Shown: positions 13,696 to 22,145 of the stretch, piece by piece
How positions within the stretch are numbered: position 1 is the first letter of the stretch
How the letters are laid out: each line of letters starts with the position of its first letter
Source of the DNA: a virus
DNA: 33,393 bases
Direction: 5' to 3' (one strand)
Virus record (IMG/VR): IMGVR_UViG_3300010160_000141
Span: 1-33,393 of that record
Notes under the pieces: generated by a model
Databases searched by the model: none
What the model was told of the DNA's origin: nothing
What the model saw: the letters and a program-made list of their open reading frames with translations, nothing else
Made by a program: the position numbers and the translations under genes

Positions 13696-14726
13696 TGGAT
13701 CAAGAAGTTGTCGCACCCGACACACCAGAAGCCCCAACACCAGAAGCGCCAGCGGCAGAAGTCAAGGCTGAACCCAGCCGTGCCGATACGATCCGCGAGG
13801 CAATGAAGCAGGCTGATGACAAGCCACCACGATTAGCCCGTGCGCCCAAAGAGGCAAAAGAAGCCAAGGCCACAGACCCCAAATTCCCCACTGAGAAGAC
13901 TGAAGCACCGAAGATGGCAGAAATGCCAAAGTCGTTGCGGCGCGAGTTAAAAGAGCATTGGGAGAAAGCCCCAAGCGAGCTACAGCAAGCCATTGCCCAG
14001 CGTGATGCTGACTACGAAAAGGGCATTGCCAGCTATAAAACCCGCGATGCAGAGGCAAGGCAGATTACTGAGCAATTTGCCCCTTATGAGTGGATTTTAA
14101 GGAACGAAAACACCACCCCAGCAGCGGCAATTGGCCCACTGTTGCAGACGGCAGCGCTGCTCCGAACAGGAACGCCACAGCAAAAGAGCCAAGCTGTAGC
14201 CCAGATGATCCAGCAGTTCCAAATTCCGCTAGATCAGGTGGCCTCATATTTCAATGGCGAGACTCCACAGCCAGAAAATACTCATTACAATCAATTAGCG
14301 CAACAAGTACAGCAGCTTACGCAGCACATCACGCAGAGCCAGTACGAAGCGCAGAAACAGAATGAAAATCGAGCACTCTCGGTTATCCAGCAGTTTGCAG
14401 GCGACCCTGCCAATCTGCATTTTGAGGCAGTCTCTGACCGAATGTTGCAGCTTCTCCAAGCTCCACAGGTGTTAGGTGACACAAGTCAAATGTCAGAACG
14501 CGAGAAATTGCAACTGGCTTATGACACGGCAGTGCGGCTTGATCCAGCTATCGCGCAGCAGTTTTATGCTCAACAGCAACAAAACACGCAGGCAGCTAAC
14601 CAAGTGCAAAGAGCAAAAACAGCGGCGGTACAGGTACGAGGAGCACCAGGCTCTAGCATCAGTGGCGCTATTAATCAGACAGACCGGCGAGCCGTTATAG
14701 CCAATGCGCTACGGCAAATCGGGTAA
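13695..14726 (+). CDS. Capsid scaffolding protein
   Basis: 343 aa from ATG 13695 (GTG at 13692 also possible; AGGA lies upstream). The N-terminus is disordered, Pro/Ala/Glu-rich (APDTPEAPTPEAPAAEVK). MPKSLRRELKEHWEKAPSEL (about 78-98) and the Gln-rich helices around residues 180-300 are characteristic of podovirus scaffolds. It ends with TDRRAVIANALRQIG. It directs coat assembly and leaves before or during packaging. It is placed directly before the major capsid gene, with its own SD-separated gap of 13 bases. Confidence 0.85.
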   Translation: MDQEVVAPDTPEAPTPEAPAAEVKAEPSRADTIREAMKQADDKPPRLARAPKEAKEAKATDPKFPTEKTEAPKMAEMPKSLRRELKEHWEKAPSELQQAIAQRDADYEKGIASYKTRDAEARQITEQFAPYEWILRNENTTPAAAIGPLLQTAALLRTGTPQQKSQAVAQMIQQFQIPLDQVASYFNGETPQPENTHYNQLAQQVQQLTQHITQSQYEAQKQNENRALSVIQQFAGDPANLHFEAVSDRMLQLLQAPQVLGDTSQMSEREKLQLAYDTAVRLDPAIAQQFYAQQQQNTQAANQVQRAKTAAVQVRGAPGSSISGAINQTDRRAVIANALRQIG

Positions 14727-14739
14727 TTAGGAGTAAGTT

Positions 14740-15720
14740 ATGGCATACGCCAACGCAAATTACTCAGACGTATTGGCAACGACCATTGAAAGTCGTTCCG
14801 GCATTGTTGCGGATAACGTGACAAAGAATAATGCCTTGCTGACCCGTCTGCGCGAGAAGGGCAAAATGAAGCCTTTCTCTGGTGGTTCGACCATTCTGCA
14901 AGAATTGTCATTCCAAGCCAACAGCACAGCCATGTATTATTCTGGCGCTGAAACACTGAACATCTCCCCAGCGGATGTGATTAGTGCTGCTCAGTTCCCG
15001 ATCAAACAGGCAGCAGTGGCAGTTACGATCAATGGTTTGGAAATGCTCCAAAACAGCGGCGAAGAACAGATCATCGACTTGTTTGATGCCCATTTGGACG
15101 TTGCCGAAGCATCTATTGAAAACTTGATCTCCACTGGTATTTACTCGGATGGTACGGCCAACAACGGCAAGCAGATCACTGGTCTGCAAGCTATGGTGGT
15201 TGCATCTCCGTCTACTGGTGTGGTCGGCGGTATTGATCGCGCTACATGGTCATTCTGGCGCAACCAGACTTTTGACTTCTCTACAGACCTTGGTGCGTCT
15301 GCCTCTGCGTCCAACATTCAGTCGGGTTTTAACCGCCTGTATGCGAAGACAAGTCGCGGCTCTGATGTTGTTGACCTGATCCTGTTGGATAACAACCTGT
15401 GGGGCTTCTTCATGTCGTCCCTGCAAAACATTCAGCGTTTTCCTGGCTCTAGCAAGATGGCCGAACTCGGCTTTGTTGCATCCAAGTACATGAATGCCGA
15501 TGTGGTTCTGGACGGCGGTATCGGTGGAAATATTCCTACCGGCACAGGCTACTTCCTGAACACCAAGTACATTTTCTTCCGGCCTCACGCAAACCGCAAT
15601 TTCGTCCCAATCGGTGACGAGCGTATGAGCACCAATCAGGACGCAATCGTGCGCTTGATCGGTTGGGCCGGTAATATGACTGCCTCGGGACTTCAGTTCC
15701 AAGGCATCATGACTGAATAA
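14740..15720 (+). CDS. Major capsid protein
   Basis: 326 aa with a strong SD (TTAGGAG) seven bases from ATG. It begins MAYANANYSDVLATTIESRS, then KPFSGGSTILQELSFQAN and INGLEMLQNSGEEQIIDLFD. The pattern, length and position after the scaffold fit the HK97-fold coat of aquatic podoviruses. Codon use here (many CTG, GGT, ATC, CGT) is more biased to highly expressed codons than in neighbouring genes, as expected for the most abundant virion protein. An intrinsic terminator follows one gene later. Confidence 0.88.
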   Translation: MAYANANYSDVLATTIESRSGIVADNVTKNNALLTRLREKGKMKPFSGGSTILQELSFQANSTAMYYSGAETLNISPADVISAAQFPIKQAAVAVTINGLEMLQNSGEEQIIDLFDAHLDVAEASIENLISTGIYSDGTANNGKQITGLQAMVVASPSTGVVGGIDRATWSFWRNQTFDFSTDLGASASASNIQSGFNRLYAKTSRGSDVVDLILLDNNLWGFFMSSLQNIQRFPGSSKMAELGFVASKYMNADVVLDGGIGGNIPTGTGYFLNTKYIFFRPHANRNFVPIGDERMSTNQDAIVRLIGWAGNMTASGLQFQGIMTE

Positions 15721-15732
15721 GGAGCAAATATC

Positions 15733-16266
15733 ATGGCAGATTACGTCACTGATGGCAAAATCGGCATTGACTTGACGGCTACTTATGCGTCAACAAGTGC
15801 AGGTTCTACGACCCTATTTCCTGTTACACCAGGTTCACGAGTCAGCACTAGCAACAATGGTGTTTACATCTTTGTTCGTGCTGAGAGCGACATTGCTGCA
15901 TTTGATGCAGTCATCATGTCCACATTTGCAGATTCGGCTAGTCTTACACCCGTAATGCGAGCTGTTCCTGTAACAACCACCAACGCTGCTGCGCTGGGTT
16001 ACAACATGGTTGGCTTTGCTCAAACCGCAATTGCATCTAGCTACTACGGCTGGGTTGGCATCAATGGTCTGTTGCAAGTTAACCTTTTGGTTGCCTGCAA
16101 TCCTAAAGTGCCGCTGTACACCACTGCAACGGCTGGCAAACTTGACGACACTACTGTGTCGGCTGGTTTCATTCAGGGCATTGTGGCGACCACATCGGCC
16201 ACCAGCGCAAGCGCACCATATTGCATGGTGAACAACGCTGGCCTGATGCCATCTAACCCTGTGTAA
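15733..16266 (+). CDS. Capsid-associated (decoration-type) protein
   Basis: 177 aa, with AAGGAG nine bases before ATG. It begins MADYVTDGKIGIDLTATYAS and contains GVYIFVRAESDIAAFDAVIM and YGWVGINGLLQVNLL. This is beta-rich with little charge, like the small head-stabilising proteins encoded just after the coat gene in this kind of phage. It shares the strong translation signals of the coat gene and ends at the terminator, so a high-copy head protein is likely. Confidence 0.65.
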   Translation: MADYVTDGKIGIDLTATYASTSAGSTTLFPVTPGSRVSTSNNGVYIFVRAESDIAAFDAVIMSTFADSASLTPVMRAVPVTTTNAAALGYNMVGFAQTAIASSYYGWVGINGLLQVNLLVACNPKVPLYTTATAGKLDDTTVSAGFIQGIVATTSATSASAPYCMVNNAGLMPSNPV

Positions 16267-16272
16267 AAAATT

Positions 16273-16304
16273 GGCCTCTCCCTTAAAAAAGGAGGGGTCT
16301 TTTT
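16273..16304 (+). terminator. Intrinsic terminator after the capsid genes, containing the next gene's SD
   Basis: GGCCTCTCCCTT (16273-16284) pairs with AAGGAGGGGTC (16289-16299), giving about 11 pairs with one bulged C, a short A loop, and then TTTTT (16300-16304). The 3' arm contains GGAGG, which is the only SD for the ATG at 16306. Termination and sequestration of that SD would both lower expression of the downstream cluster relative to the coat. Confidence 0.85.
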
Positions 16305-16305
16305 A

Positions 16306-17937
16306 ATGAGTCTTTTACCCCTAAAAATCACTGGTCAATGTGTCTCAGATGACGAGACACTTTTTGGACACATGGATGCAGCGGTGGCGCGAGGCTACCC
16401 ACAAGTCACACAAGCGCAAGACCCCAAAGAGGGCAAGATCGTTTTAGTGGCAAGTGCGCCAAGTGTCAGGGGGCAGATAGAGCTTATTAAAAAGATGCAA
16501 GCAGACGGGTTGCCCATTGTTGCAATCAAAGGGGCGCACGATTGGCTGATAGATAACGGCGTGATTCCCGATTACGCTTTAGCCATCGACCCGCAAGAAC
16601 ACCGGATAGCGTTTTACAAGCCAAACTGGGCTGTTAACTACATGATTGCCAGCCAGTGCCACCAAGCGCTGTTTGACAACCTTGTCGGCCACAAAGTCAC
16701 GCTTTGGCATCCGTACATCAAAAAAGGCCAAGACCGGCCAAAGAACTGCATGCTTATTGGCGGCGGCACAACTTCCGGTCTGAGGGCAATTTCCCTGTTT
16801 TATGTGCTTGGCTGGCGCAACTTTGAGCTGTTTGGCTTTGATTCGTGCAACAGCGGCGAGGAATTACGAGTCAATGGCGATGGCTTAAAAGACGGCGACA
16901 AGCTGCTTGAAGTCAGAATTGATCCTAAAGGAGAGGCATTTTTTTGCAATGCTTCAATGGCGCTGCAAGCTGAACACTTCCAGACCTACTACGACTATCT
17001 GCCAGATGCCACCTTTGCGGGGCATGGACACGGGCTGATTCAAGCCATCATCAAAAAGCGCAGCCAGAACGTCTTCGAGCTGGCGGGATTAATTGACAAG
17101 CGCAATGAGTTAAACACTCGGACATCGTTCATTCATTGGGGCGACAACAAATCGGCAAGCTGGCGCTATCGTGCCAAGATACCGGCAGGAGATTGGGCAA
17201 GCCTGAACGACCTGACGGCCGACACGCTGGTGTTTGCCAAGCCCCAAGCGCAAGAGCTGATGGACATGGCACGAGCCAAGGCACGGGGCGCATGGATTGT
17301 GGTGGACTTTTGCGATGACCATTTCGATTGGATGCACTACCAAGAGGCGCTGCGCCTGGCCGATGTGGTCACTTGCCCCACTGATGAGATGGCAAGGCGC
17401 ATAAAGGTGCTGGGGCGTGATGCCGTGGTCATTCCTGACCCGTTTGAGTACCCGTTGAAGAAGCCTCATTGCAAAGGTGTTAACCTGTTGTGGTATGGTC
17501 ACCAAGTTAACAGAGCAAGCCTAGAGCGCATTTTGCCTGAGATAGCGGGTTATCACCTACGGGTGGTGTCCAACTTTGCAGGGGCAATTCCGTGGTCAAA
17601 AAAGACCATGCTCAAAGAGTTTGCACAAGCTGACATTGTGGTGCTACCCGCTACAGAGACTTACAAGAGCGCCAACAGAGCAATTGAGGCGATCCGACAG
17701 GGTTGCTTTGTGGTGGCAGAGCCTCACCCTGCGCTAGAGGGTTTCCCGATCTACATTGGCAACATCAAGGACGGCATTGAATGGACTTTAAAGAACAAAG
17801 CAAACCGGCTCATATCGAAGGCGCAGTCTTTCGTGACGGAAAAATTCTCGCCGCAAACACTAAGCGCCAAGTGGAAGATAGCTACGAGACGGCCTACAAC
17901 CTTGGATGCGGAACAAAGAAATGGGACGGATGGATAA
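16306..17937 (+). CDS. DUF115 (MptE/Maf-like) domain fused to a glycosyltransferase-like domain
   Basis: 543 aa. Residues about 43-250 are DUF115-like: KIVLVASAPSV, VAIKGAHDWLIDNGVIPDYA, MLIGGGTTSGLRAISLFYVL and ELFGFDSC, as in Maf flagellin-glycosylation and MptE-like proteins. Residues about 275-525 resemble GT4 glycosyltransferases: DTLVFAKPQAQE, VVTCPTDEMARRIKVLG, VVIPDPFEYP and VVLPATETYKSANRAIEAIR. It probably attaches or activates a sugar for a virion or cell-surface target. It is the first gene after the terminator, its SD lying in the terminator stem. The last 50 codons overlap the next gene in another frame. Pairing with the second DUF115 protein at 18365 suggests one pathway. Confidence 0.78.
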   Translation: MSLLPLKITGQCVSDDETLFGHMDAAVARGYPQVTQAQDPKEGKIVLVASAPSVRGQIELIKKMQADGLPIVAIKGAHDWLIDNGVIPDYALAIDPQEHRIAFYKPNWAVNYMIASQCHQALFDNLVGHKVTLWHPYIKKGQDRPKNCMLIGGGTTSGLRAISLFYVLGWRNFELFGFDSCNSGEELRVNGDGLKDGDKLLEVRIDPKGEAFFCNASMALQAEHFQTYYDYLPDATFAGHGHGLIQAIIKKRSQNVFELAGLIDKRNELNTRTSFIHWGDNKSASWRYRAKIPAGDWASLNDLTADTLVFAKPQAQELMDMARAKARGAWIVVDFCDDHFDWMHYQEALRLADVVTCPTDEMARRIKVLGRDAVVIPDPFEYPLKKPHCKGVNLLWYGHQVNRASLERILPEIAGYHLRVVSNFAGAIPWSKKTMLKEFAQADIVVLPATETYKSANRAIEAIRQGCFVVAEPHPALEGFPIYIGNIKDGIEWTLKNKANRLISKAQSFVTEKFSPQTLSAKWKIATRRPTTLDAEQRNGTDG

Positions 17938-18383
17938 ATGTCGATCTCTATTCGGATGTCTCAGACATTAAATGCGATCTGCAAAAGCTGGAAATTGCGT
18001 CTGATTCGGCTGATGCCGTGGCTGCGATTCATGTTTTAGAGCACTTTTACGAGTGGGAAGTCGCTGATCTGCTGACTGAGTGGAAACGGGTGCTAAAGCC
18101 TGGCGGCAAGATGATCCTAGAGCTGCCCTGCATGGACAAGGTGTTTGCCTACGTCCACAACTGCGTAACCAACAAAGAGCCTTTGCAGCCCTTTATGACC
18201 CTGAATGCGCTGTACGGCGACCCGAAATATAAGAACGAAGCGATGTGCCACCATTGGGGCTGGTTTCAAGTTCCATTGAGCCAGATGCTGGAGTCGGTGG
18301 GCATGCAGCGCATAGAATTTTTTGAGCCTCGCTACCATTTCCCATTCAGAGACATGAGGGTCGAATGCTACAAGGAGTCTTGA
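17781..18383 (+). CDS. SAM-dependent methyltransferase (class I, type 11-like)
   Basis: 200 aa from ATG 17781. NLGCGTKKWDGWINVDLYSD (about 40-59) is the SAM-binding loop and acidic post-strand residue. HVLEHF (84-89) and LTEWKRVLKPGGKMILELPC complete the class I pattern. The substrate is probably a small molecule, sugar or protein rather than DNA, since DNA methyltransferase motifs are absent. The start overlaps the upstream gene by 157 bases; a GTG at 17871 would shorten this but has no SD. It sits between two DUF115 proteins, suggesting a surface-glycan modification set. Confidence 0.8.
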   Translation: MDFKEQSKPAHIEGAVFRDGKILAANTKRQVEDSYETAYNLGCGTKKWDGWINVDLYSDVSDIKCDLQKLEIASDSADAVAAIHVLEHFYEWEVADLLTEWKRVLKPGGKMILELPCMDKVFAYVHNCVTNKEPLQPFMTLNALYGDPKYKNEAMCHHWGWFQVPLSQMLESVGMQRIEFFEPRYHFPFRDMRVECYKES

Positions 18384-19099
18384 GCAACGCAGAGCGTCAT
18401 GCCCAAATGTCGCAGGCGCATGGGCAAATGCTCAAGAAAAAGACCAAATTTAACGATAAATGGGCATCAATCGTTTGCTACGGGCCAAGCCTAGCTGACA
18501 CATGGCAGCAAATCAGGCGACCAATCGTTACAGTGTCAGGGGCGCATGACTACCTAGTCGAGCGAGGGATCGTGCCAGATTTCCATGTGGACTGCGATCC
18601 AAGGGAGCACAAGGCCAGAATGCTTAAAAGGCCACAGAAGGCCACAACGTACCTGATGGCTACTGTGTGCCATCCAAGCTGGTGGGAGGTGCTGAAGGGG
18701 CATAGAGTGCGTCTGTGGCACTTGATTAACGGCAACGATTTAGACACAGTGGCATGGGTGGCGGCAAACCATCCAAAAGGCTTGAACAGCATGATTTCGG
18801 GTGGCTCGACTGTGGGCATGAGGGCAATGGAAGTAATGGCGGCGCTGGGATATCGGCGGTTTAAGTTTCACGGAATGGATTGCAGCTACTTAACAGACCG
18901 GCATGCAGGGCCACATTTGGGGAAAAATCAAGATAAAATATTTGTCAAGGCTGGGGACAGGGTGTTCCAGACCACACGGCAAATGCTTGAAGCGGCAATC
19001 GAGATGGAGCAATTCATCAAGACTCAGGATGCAGAGCTTGCATTTTTTGGCGATGGTTTAATGCAAGAAACCGCGCTACAACTAAAGGAAATAGCATGA
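18365..19099 (+). CDS. Second DUF115 (MptE/Maf-like) family protein
   Basis: 244 aa from ATG 18365, with GAGGG upstream. It parallels the N-terminal half of the 543-aa protein: GAHDYLVERGIVPDFHVDCD against GAHDWLIDNGVIPDYALAID; CHPSWWEVLKGHRVRLWH against CHQALFDNLVGHKVTLWH; and SGGSTVGMRAMEVMAALGYR against IGGGTTSGLRAISLFYVLGW. The two are paralogues, one freestanding and one fused to a transferase. The likely role is in sugar transfer or nucleotide-sugar handling; the substrate cannot be read from sequence. ATGA overlap with the next gene. Confidence 0.75.
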   Translation: MLQGVLSNAERHAQMSQAHGQMLKKKTKFNDKWASIVCYGPSLADTWQQIRRPIVTVSGAHDYLVERGIVPDFHVDCDPREHKARMLKRPQKATTYLMATVCHPSWWEVLKGHRVRLWHLINGNDLDTVAWVAANHPKGLNSMISGGSTVGMRAMEVMAALGYRRFKFHGMDCSYLTDRHAGPHLGKNQDKIFVKAGDRVFQTTRQMLEAAIEMEQFIKTQDAELAFFGDGLMQETALQLKEIA

Positions 19100-19683
19100 A
19101 AAACGAAGTGGCTGGATGGACAGACGAATCATTTATGGAGAGCAATCGCGGCAAGATGGCGGTGTTTTTCCATGCGGTTCAGGTGCAAAACAACTTTAGA
19201 ACGGCTGAAGAAAAGCGCCCGATCTTTCAAGAGCGTATTTTCTTGAAAAAGCTAGTGCCAGGCGACAACACCCTGACCATTGACCGGCCAATGCGTGAGC
19301 AAGACATTGAAGACTTTCCCGTAGAGTGGGCAAGATTTGAGCAAAAGAAAGAGGAAACAGTGCCAGGCACTCCAATCGAGGTGTGGAGCGCTGTTTCTGA
19401 GACTCAAAAGGCCGAATTTAAGGCGCTTAACATCTTCACAATTGACCAGTTTGCCCAGCTTTCAGACATCGTTGGCAACAAGATCATGGGCTTTAACGAT
19501 TTGCGCGACAAGGCCAAAGCGTTTATTGCCGCTGCTGAAGACTCGCAAATGTTTGACAAAATCCGTGCTGAGACTGATGAAAAATTGAAGGCTCAAGATG
19601 CTGAAATGGCTGAACTCCGTGCGATGATTGCAGAGTTGACGGCCAAAAAAGCTGGCCGTCCCAAAAAAGAACTGGTGGAGTAA
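19096..19683 (+). CDS. Conserved protein before the tail-connector gene
   Basis: 195 aa, ATGA-coupled. The N-terminal part is beta-rich (KMAVFFHAVQVQNNF, then IFLKKLVPGDNTLTIDRPM). A helical middle (FKALNIFTIDQFAQLSDIVG) resembles a helix-hairpin-helix. It has an acidic coiled coil (EKLKAQDAEMAELRAMIAEL) and ends KKAGRPKKELVE. Similar proteins occur just before the head-completion gene in aquatic podoviruses. Probably a virion assembly factor; not proven. Confidence 0.6.
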   Translation: MKNEVAGWTDESFMESNRGKMAVFFHAVQVQNNFRTAEEKRPIFQERIFLKKLVPGDNTLTIDRPMREQDIEDFPVEWARFEQKKEETVPGTPIEVWSAVSETQKAEFKALNIFTIDQFAQLSDIVGNKIMGFNDLRDKAKAFIAAAEDSQMFDKIRAETDEKLKAQDAEMAELRAMIAELTAKKAGRPKKELVE

Positions 19684-20598
19684 ATGGCCTACACGCTGCT
19701 GCAATTAGTCGATCAAGTCTCCGGTGAGTTGGGACTGTCTCAACCAGCGGCGGTAATTGGCAATTCCAACAACCAGACAGCGCAGCTCCTTGCCTTGGCC
19801 CAGCGTCTTGGCAAAGACTTGGTGCGTGATTATGAGTGGCAGCGTTTGGTCAAGGCGTACATTTTCCAGACTACGGCGGCAACCACTGTTACGGGCGATA
19901 TAACGGCCAATTCAAGCGTTATCACCAACATCACCACATCGGGCTTGCAAGTCAGCAATGTGGTCACTGGCACGGGCATAGCGGCTTACTCTGAGATTTT
20001 GACAATTGACTCTGCATCTCAGCTAACCCTGAACACGCCGGTTAGCACTTCTACGGCGGCTGTCTCATTGACATTTGCAAAGCAAGACTACCCAATGCCA
20101 GGCGGCTTTGACCGGATGATCTCCGACACGAATTGGGACAGAACAAACCATTGGCGCAACCTTGGCACAAAGACTTCCCAAGAGTGGCAATGGCTGCAAG
20201 GCGGCATCATCTCGGTTGGCCCACGGGAGCGTTACCGAATCTACAACGACAAGCTGCGTATATTCCAAGCCTTGACCAGTGTTTACAACCTTGCGTTTGA
20301 ATACGTTGGCAGCTATTGGGTTGTCGCTACGGGCGGCACAGAAGGCACAAAATCAGCCTACACAGCCGATTCAGACACTTGCGTTTTTGCTGATGACTTG
20401 ATGCTGGCCGGTCTGAAATACTATTTTCTGAAAGCCAAGAAACTTGACTATGCGATTGAGCTGGGCGAGTTTATGAGAACACTGAGCTACACCAAGGCGC
20501 AAGATGTGCCGGTGGCTGCACAGTCGCTAGCGCCAGCAGGCATGAATGCACTGGTCGGGCCTTGGAGCATCCAAGACGGCAACTGGCCTACCGCATAA
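19684..20598 (+). CDS. Head-tail connector / tail tubular A-like protein
   Basis: 304 aa, starting right after the preceding stop (TAAATG). The helical N-terminus LLQLVDQVSGELGLSQP and LAQRLGKDLVRDYEWQRLVK, with C-terminal LKYYFLKAKKLDYAIELGEF, match podovirus head-completion (gp4/tail tubular A-type) adaptors. Residues about 63-135 form a Thr/Ser/Val-rich beta insertion (TTATTVTGDITANSSVITN), probably exposed around the connector. A twelve-fold ring below the portal is expected. It overlaps the nozzle gene by TAATG. Confidence 0.75.
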   Translation: MAYTLLQLVDQVSGELGLSQPAAVIGNSNNQTAQLLALAQRLGKDLVRDYEWQRLVKAYIFQTTAATTVTGDITANSSVITNITTSGLQVSNVVTGTGIAAYSEILTIDSASQLTLNTPVSTSTAAVSLTFAKQDYPMPGGFDRMISDTNWDRTNHWRNLGTKTSQEWQWLQGGIISVGPRERYRIYNDKLRIFQALTSVYNLAFEYVGSYWVVATGGTEGTKSAYTADSDTCVFADDLMLAGLKYYFLKAKKLDYAIELGEFMRTLSYTKAQDVPVAAQSLAPAGMNALVGPWSIQDGNWPTA

Positions 20599-22145
20599 TG
20601 CTTGCATCATTTGCCAAAGCGCCACCTACGCAGCGCAGTCAAACAGTCTCGGTAGCAGCGCCCATCGGTGGCTGGAACGCCAGAGATTCGCTAGGTGCAA
20701 TGGATCCGATGGATGCGGTGACGCTGACCAACTTTTGGCCTGGCACTAACTCGGTCATTTTGCGAAACGGCTACACCAAGTTTGCCACTGGCATTTCGGG
20801 GCAAGTTGAAACGCTGATGTCGTACAGCTCTGGCTCAGCAAACAAGCTATTTGCCATTGCTTCAGGTTCAATTTACAACATCACTGCTGGCGGTGCAATA
20901 GGGTCGGCTGATGTCTCAAGCCTGACAAACGCAAGATTTCAGTACAGCAACATTACAACCCCAGCGGCATCTTATTTGATGTGCGTGAACGGCGCAGACA
21001 AGCTCAGAACCTATGATGGCTCGGCTTGGCACAAAGACGGCGATGGGCCTCCATACGACATTACCGGCGTAGACAGCGCAACTTTATCTAACATTACGCT
21101 GTTTAAAAACCGGATTTGGTTTACAGAAAACAACAGCTTAAAAGCATGGTATTTGCCTGTTAACTCCATTGGCGGCACGGCTACTGCTTTGGACATGACC
21201 AGCTTGTTTAGGCTTGGTGGCTACCTTATGGCTGGCATGACTTGGACGCTAGACGCTGGATATGGCGTAGATGACTATTTGGCGTTTATTACCAGCAACG
21301 GCGAAGTAATTGTTTGGCGCTTGACTGATCCGACAACCCCATCAGGGATTTCGCAGATCGGGGTTTATTCAGTCGGCGCACCAATTGGCAGGCGCTGCTA
21401 CACCAAGTTTGGTGGCGACTTGCTTATCATCACGCAAGATGGCGTAGTGCCAATGTCGGGGTCTTTGCAATCGTCCAGGCTTGACCCAAGGGTGTCGATC
21501 ACCAACAAAATCCAGTACGCCATGAGTTTGGCAATTTCTACCTACGGCGCTAATTTTGGGTGGCAACTGCTTTACTACCCTAAAGAAAACCAATTGCTGA
21601 TGAATGTGCCGATTGCCGTGGGTCAGCAACAGCAATATGTAATGAACAACATTACAAAAAGCTGGTGCAACTTTACAGGCTGGGATGCTAATTGTTGGGA
21701 GTTGTTTGTAGACAATCCTTACTTTGGTGGCGATGGCTTTGTTGCAGCGGCTTGGAACGGCACTGTAGATGACACTTCAAACATTGAAGGTTTTGCTCTG
21801 CAAAGTTTTCAGAATTACGGCACGGCGACACAAAAGCAGTGCAAGATGATTCGCTATCACTTGTTTTCGGATGGCAATCCATCAGTTTTTGGCAATGTCA
21901 ATGTAGATTACAACTTGGCTGACCAAAGCGCTCAGCTAAGTTTTTTTGGCAATGTCGTAGGTTTGTGGGACTCAGGTTTATGGGATTCAGCACTTTGGGG
22001 CGGTGGCTTAACACCTACGGCAAGCTGGGAGGGGGCAACAGAAATTGGCTATACCTTTGCGCCACTGTTAAAAACTGCCACTCAGGGAATACAATTACAG
22101 TGGGTCGCAACCGATCTAGTGTTTGAGGCCGGTGGTGTCCTTTGA
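20598..22145 (+). CDS. Tail nozzle / tail tubular B-like protein
   Basis: 515 aa from ATG 20598 (TAATG overlap). It begins with a short extension, then QTVSVAAPIGGWNARDSLGA, DPMDAVTLTNFWPGTNSVIL and RNGYTKFATG, a start typical of podovirus nozzle proteins. The rest is beta-rich with repeated aromatic strands (LWDSGLWDSALWGGGL near residue 460), consistent with a beta-propeller-like ring. Forms the short tail tube below the connector. Confidence 0.75.
   Translation: MLASFAKAPPTQRSQTVSVAAPIGGWNARDSLGAMDPMDAVTLTNFWPGTNSVILRNGYTKFATGISGQVETLMSYSSGSANKLFAIASGSIYNITAGGAIGSADVSSLTNARFQYSNITTPAASYLMCVNGADKLRTYDGSAWHKDGDGPPYDITGVDSATLSNITLFKNRIWFTENNSLKAWYLPVNSIGGTATALDMTSLFRLGGYLMAGMTWTLDAGYGVDDYLAFITSNGEVIVWRLTDPTTPSGISQIGVYSVGAPIGRRCYTKFGGDLLIITQDGVVPMSGSLQSSRLDPRVSITNKIQYAMSLAISTYGANFGWQLLYYPKENQLLMNVPIAVGQQQQYVMNNITKSWCNFTGWDANCWELFVDNPYFGGDGFVAAAWNGTVDDTSNIEGFALQSFQNYGTATQKQCKMIRYHLFSDGNPSVFGNVNVDYNLADQSAQLSFFGNVVGLWDSGLWDSALWGGGLTPTASWEGATEIGYTFAPLLKTATQGIQLQWVATDLVFEAGGVL

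Noticed and set aside
19096-19683. Second alpha-CTD-like protein, because of the FKALNIFTIDQFAQLSD helix-hairpin-helix
   Set aside because: It lacks the Arg265-type LTVR segment and the LG[R/K] turn; a generic helical hairpin fits as well.
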